Assembly: GCA_019096195.1 (NCBI GenBank)
Contig: JAGTXK010000126.1
Coordinates: 1 to 64,000, forward strand
Reading direction: 5' to 3'
Length of the DNA: 64,000 nt
From: Boletus sp. NGJ
Lineage: Eukaryota > Basidiomycota > Agaricomycetes > Boletales > Boletaceae
Shown: positions 58,336 to 64,000 of the stretch, one piece after another
Position numbering within the stretch: position 1 is the stretch's first letter
Layout: each line of letters opens with the position of its first letter
Notes under the pieces: model-generated
The model's database searches: none
Told to the model about the DNA's origin: nothing
What the model saw: only the letters and a program-made list of their open reading frames with translations
Made by a program: the position numbers and the translations under genes

Positions 58336-59529
58336 TCATCCACTTCTCCGACCGAGCCCACACAGCGCCAGCGCCGCACGCATCATATCTTCGTCCTGCG
58401 GTGCATCCTTGGCTCCACTCCCTAGCGCGTCCACGTACGCGTGCCACTCCCCTCTCTGCGCAGACCCTGCAACAGAAACAGAATTGGGTATGGGTGCGAA
58501 CGTGGGCGGAGGGAGACGTAGACGCGTCCGCGTCGTGCGCATACCATGCCACCTTGCAGCGTCCAACGCACCAAGACTCCCCTCGGGCGTCACCGCTTCG
58601 ACGTCGTCTTCCTCCGTTTCGTCCCCTGCGATCCCGTGCCCCTCGCCATCATGCTCACCCTCGCCGTCCCGATCCCGCTCGCGCGCGCAGGGCCGCCGTC
58701 TTCCTTCCTTCCCTGCCAACCTCGCCGCCGCACATGCCCACTCTAGTGTTCGAGAGCTCCCCATGTACTCGATCAAGTCGCGCGAGGGCGGGCTCGCGGG
58801 GGCTGCGAGTGGGGACGACGGCATATTGTCCCACAGGGAGGCATGTGGGTTGTGTGGTTTCGTCGGGGTGCGGGGTGGAGGGAGGCGGGACTCGGAGCGG
58901 GTGGCGACGCGGTCGAGGGAGGGGCGGGGGCGGGGCGGCGTGAATTTGCGACGGGGTGTATGTGTAAGAGTATGTGGGTGGTTGGAGGTGGAGAGCGTCC
59001 GTGTGTGGGGTGTCCGGGTGGGATGGGACGACGCCGAGGGTGACGTCGGTGTAGTCGCGTTGGGGGGAGAATGGATAGACGGGGAGGAGGGAAAGCTCAA
59101 GGGTGCGATACGATGCCCATCTGTGGGTTGGCTGGTCGCGCGGTGCAGCGCGACCTTGCGCTCCGTCTGGCGCTTATTTTGGAACCAGATCGTGACGGAT
59201 TTCATTTCCCTATCATCAAGGAAGATACGTGGACACGTCAGTTGCGTCTCGTGACCGCGGAGTGAGACGAATGGTGAGATAAGGTGGGATTGGAAAGGCT
59301 AATAGCTAATATGACTTGGGGACCAAGAACGGAGGTGGACGTACATGCTCGCGGCTTGTGCGACCGCTTCGCGCTCTCCGCGCGTCGGATGGGAGGATTG
59401 GTGGAAGAGCTGCTCGAGCATCATGAGTTGCACACTGGTGAAACGTTTGCGCGTCCGACGGGCGGCATCGTCAGAGGATATGCTCGCTACAGAGGACGTC
59501 CTAGAAAGCGTGGAGGATTGCATGATCAT
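58336..59529 (-). CDS. Homeodomain transcription factor
   Basis: Exon 1 59529-59345, intron 59344-59210 (GT-AG, 135 nt), exon 2 59209-58336; total 1059 nt, 352 residues. Residues about 20-80 form a homeodomain: ARRTRKRFTSVQLMMLEQLF then HQSSHPTRGEREAVAQAAS, and after the splice MEMKSVTIWFQNKRQTERK. The recognition helix carries the canonical WFQN, and the join across the intron restores it exactly. The rest is Ser/Pro/Thr-rich and probably disordered, then an acidic stretch (DETEEDDVEAVTPEG) and an Ala/Leu-rich end. Spacing to the helix 3 motif fits a typical 60-residue domain, not the TALE type. It is likely a nuclear DNA-binding regulator; which pathway cannot be told. A large GC-rich open frame on the opposite strand is a shadow. 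Confidence 0.85.
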
Positions 59530-59718
59530 CGTGATCGTCGTTGACGGCGACGACGAGCAAGGTTAGGACGAAGATGGGCAAGAAGGTAACGGTATTTAAG
59601 CTGCCAACACCCAAACGAACGCGTGGCGGTACGCGTATGTCACGTGATCGCGTCCCCGCATATGATCGGGAATCAAAATACGTGTATATGAAACATATCT
59701 AGGTCAACTGTAAGACGT
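59530..59718. promoter_or_regulatory. Homeobox promoter / 3' flank of L2 gene
   Basis: 189 bases upstream of the homeobox ATG and downstream of the L2 stop. It includes a CACGTG box at about 59641-59646 within TCACGTGATC. No other element is recognised. Confidence 0.3.
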
Positions 59719-62980
<3,262 letters not shown>

Positions 62981-63137
62981 ACGACATGTCACTTTTTTTT
63001 TTTTACTTTTGTTGGCTTGCTATGTAGGGTGTATAATACCATACACACTTTTGTGCATTTCTTGACGTGGAATGAGTCAGTCAAGTTGAAATCAGGTCCA
63101 AGGAATGGACATTATTTGTGTTATTGGAATTGCTACA

Positions 63138-64000
63138 TTATGCTAATTCATCGTCCTTGAGGAGTTCCTTCCTCTCGTCGTCTGGGTCAGCTGCCTGGAA
63201 ATAATCAAGTGATTAGACAACATTAGTAATAAAAGTCAGTTATCTACCGTTGCTGAGCACCAAGTAGGAAAAATACAATATCGGCGACGTCCATGCATTT
63301 CGAATGTCGATGAGGTTTCTGCTTCCGCGCGGGTGTTTGCACGTCGTCTCGATGGCGTAAACATGGCTGTGCACCACTTGATCGAATCCCAGATGTCGTT
63401 AACAACGATCAAACCTGATTCTCTCTCTCTCCCGGCTGCGACTGCGGCTGTTATCGCATGGAGGTAAATAGCGTCCAGCATAAGGAGGTATCGATAGATT
63501 TTGACCTGACTAGCATGAGGCCTACATTGAGGCCCACAGAGCAGATGCCGGCGGGCGGGAGTAAGACATCCGCTGACATTTCCATTTTGACAACACGAAA
63601 ACCAACCAAAGTGATCTCCCAGTCGTGATAAGCGATGCGCCATGCGCTGACACAGTGGGCCAGCCGTTGGGCAGCACTGGACACGCCACCAATTAGAGTG
63701 ATGGCAGAAGTGGCAGCATGAATGGCAAGATAAAGTACGAATTGATGAGAGTGAAACTGTGTGCCGACACCGCTGAGAAGTGTGCTGAGAATGATGAGCA
63801 CGAGACTGTCAAACACAAGAATTGCAATGGAAGCCTCAGTAGAGAGAAACAGTCAGTGGAACCGCATGGAATCTTCTCTGCGACGGTTGGTGTCGGCGGT
63901 GGTCACTGGCATTGGCAGGGACATGACGGGTTTGAGGATATAGGAAGAATTGCCCCTAAAACTCCGCCAATATGAGGAAGTAACGTGGAAATATATTTGT
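63138..64000 (-). CDS. Predicted multi-pass membrane protein, C-terminal part
   Basis: The minus strand gives hydrophobic segments LVFDSLVLIILSTLLSGVGT (about 63.82-63.75 kb) and VLYLAIHAATSAITLIGGVS (about 63.74-63.68 kb), then YRYLLMLDAIYLHAITAAVA (about 63.49-63.43 kb), and a cytosolic-type tail. A last exon of Ala/Asp/Glu/Lys-rich sequence (PDDERKELLKDDELA, stop at 63138-63140) follows an intron with donor just after 63248 and acceptor near 63197. Internal splice sites are uncertain: frames change around 63.50 kb. The 5' end lies beyond the window. I do not recognise the family. Confidence 0.5.

Noticed and set aside
58409-59254. Long GC-rich plus-strand ORF of 281 codons
   Set aside because: It is antisense to the homeobox gene, shows no domain and comes from the low-complexity Ser/Pro/Thr coding of the opposite strand.

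Overview
The window reads as nuclear DNA of a filamentous basidiomycete, most likely an Agaricomycete. The grounds are short 48-135 nt introns, a spliced RVB2 gene and a mitochondrial L2 protein gene, KDZ-class DNA transposons with a linked TET/JBP dioxygenase remnant, and Tf1/sushi-type Ty3/gypsy elements with chromodomains. The WD40 family at 40-53 kb resembles ones I remember from Boletales; that placement is a guess from memory. Layout, 1 to about 40 kb: a decayed transposon cluster. From the left it holds remnants of minus-strand accessory genes (1-7.5 kb); a minus-strand KDZ transposase gene of the CxC1 type with a C-terminal Ulp1/C48-protease-like domain (8.08-12.5 kb, its 5' tip displaced to 18.9-19.2 kb by a gypsy element at 12501-18916); an array of short palindromic repeats (19.3-20.1 kb); two minus-strand accessory genes, one with a PHD-type zinc finger (20.3-25.5 kb); a 60-bp palindrome and a minisatellite; a plus-strand TET/JBP-like gene (about 26.85-28.16 kb); a plus-strand KDZ transposase gene of the CxC2 type (28.59-38.63 kb), split by a second gypsy element at 31901-38311; and an inverted copy of the palindromic array (38.8-39.7 kb). 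Both gypsy elements have perfect 5-bp target duplications, matched LTRs and a self-priming type primer-binding site. Both are broken fossils. In three independent repeat pairs (two LTR pairs and the inverted arrays) every substitution I counted by eye is a transition, which suggests deamination of methylated or RIP-exposed cytosine. About 40.1 to 53.1 kb: three tandem copies, with a period of about 4.9 kb, of a WD40-repeat protein gene on the plus strand. Copy 1 is the best preserved, copy 2 is degenerate, and copy 3 has lost the ATG used by copy 1. About 54 to 64 kb: compact host genes. In order they are a weak hypothetical gene, a frame-broken small gene, a GON7-like KEOPS subunit gene (-), a broken Methyltransf_16-type methyltransferase gene (+), a homeodomain transcription factor gene (-), mitochondrial ribosomal protein L2 (-) divergently paired with RVB2 (+), and a membrane protein gene (-) running off the right edge. 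The exon structures proposed for the homeobox, L2 and RVB2 genes each sum to a whole number of codons. No rRNA, tRNA or CRISPR array was recognised.
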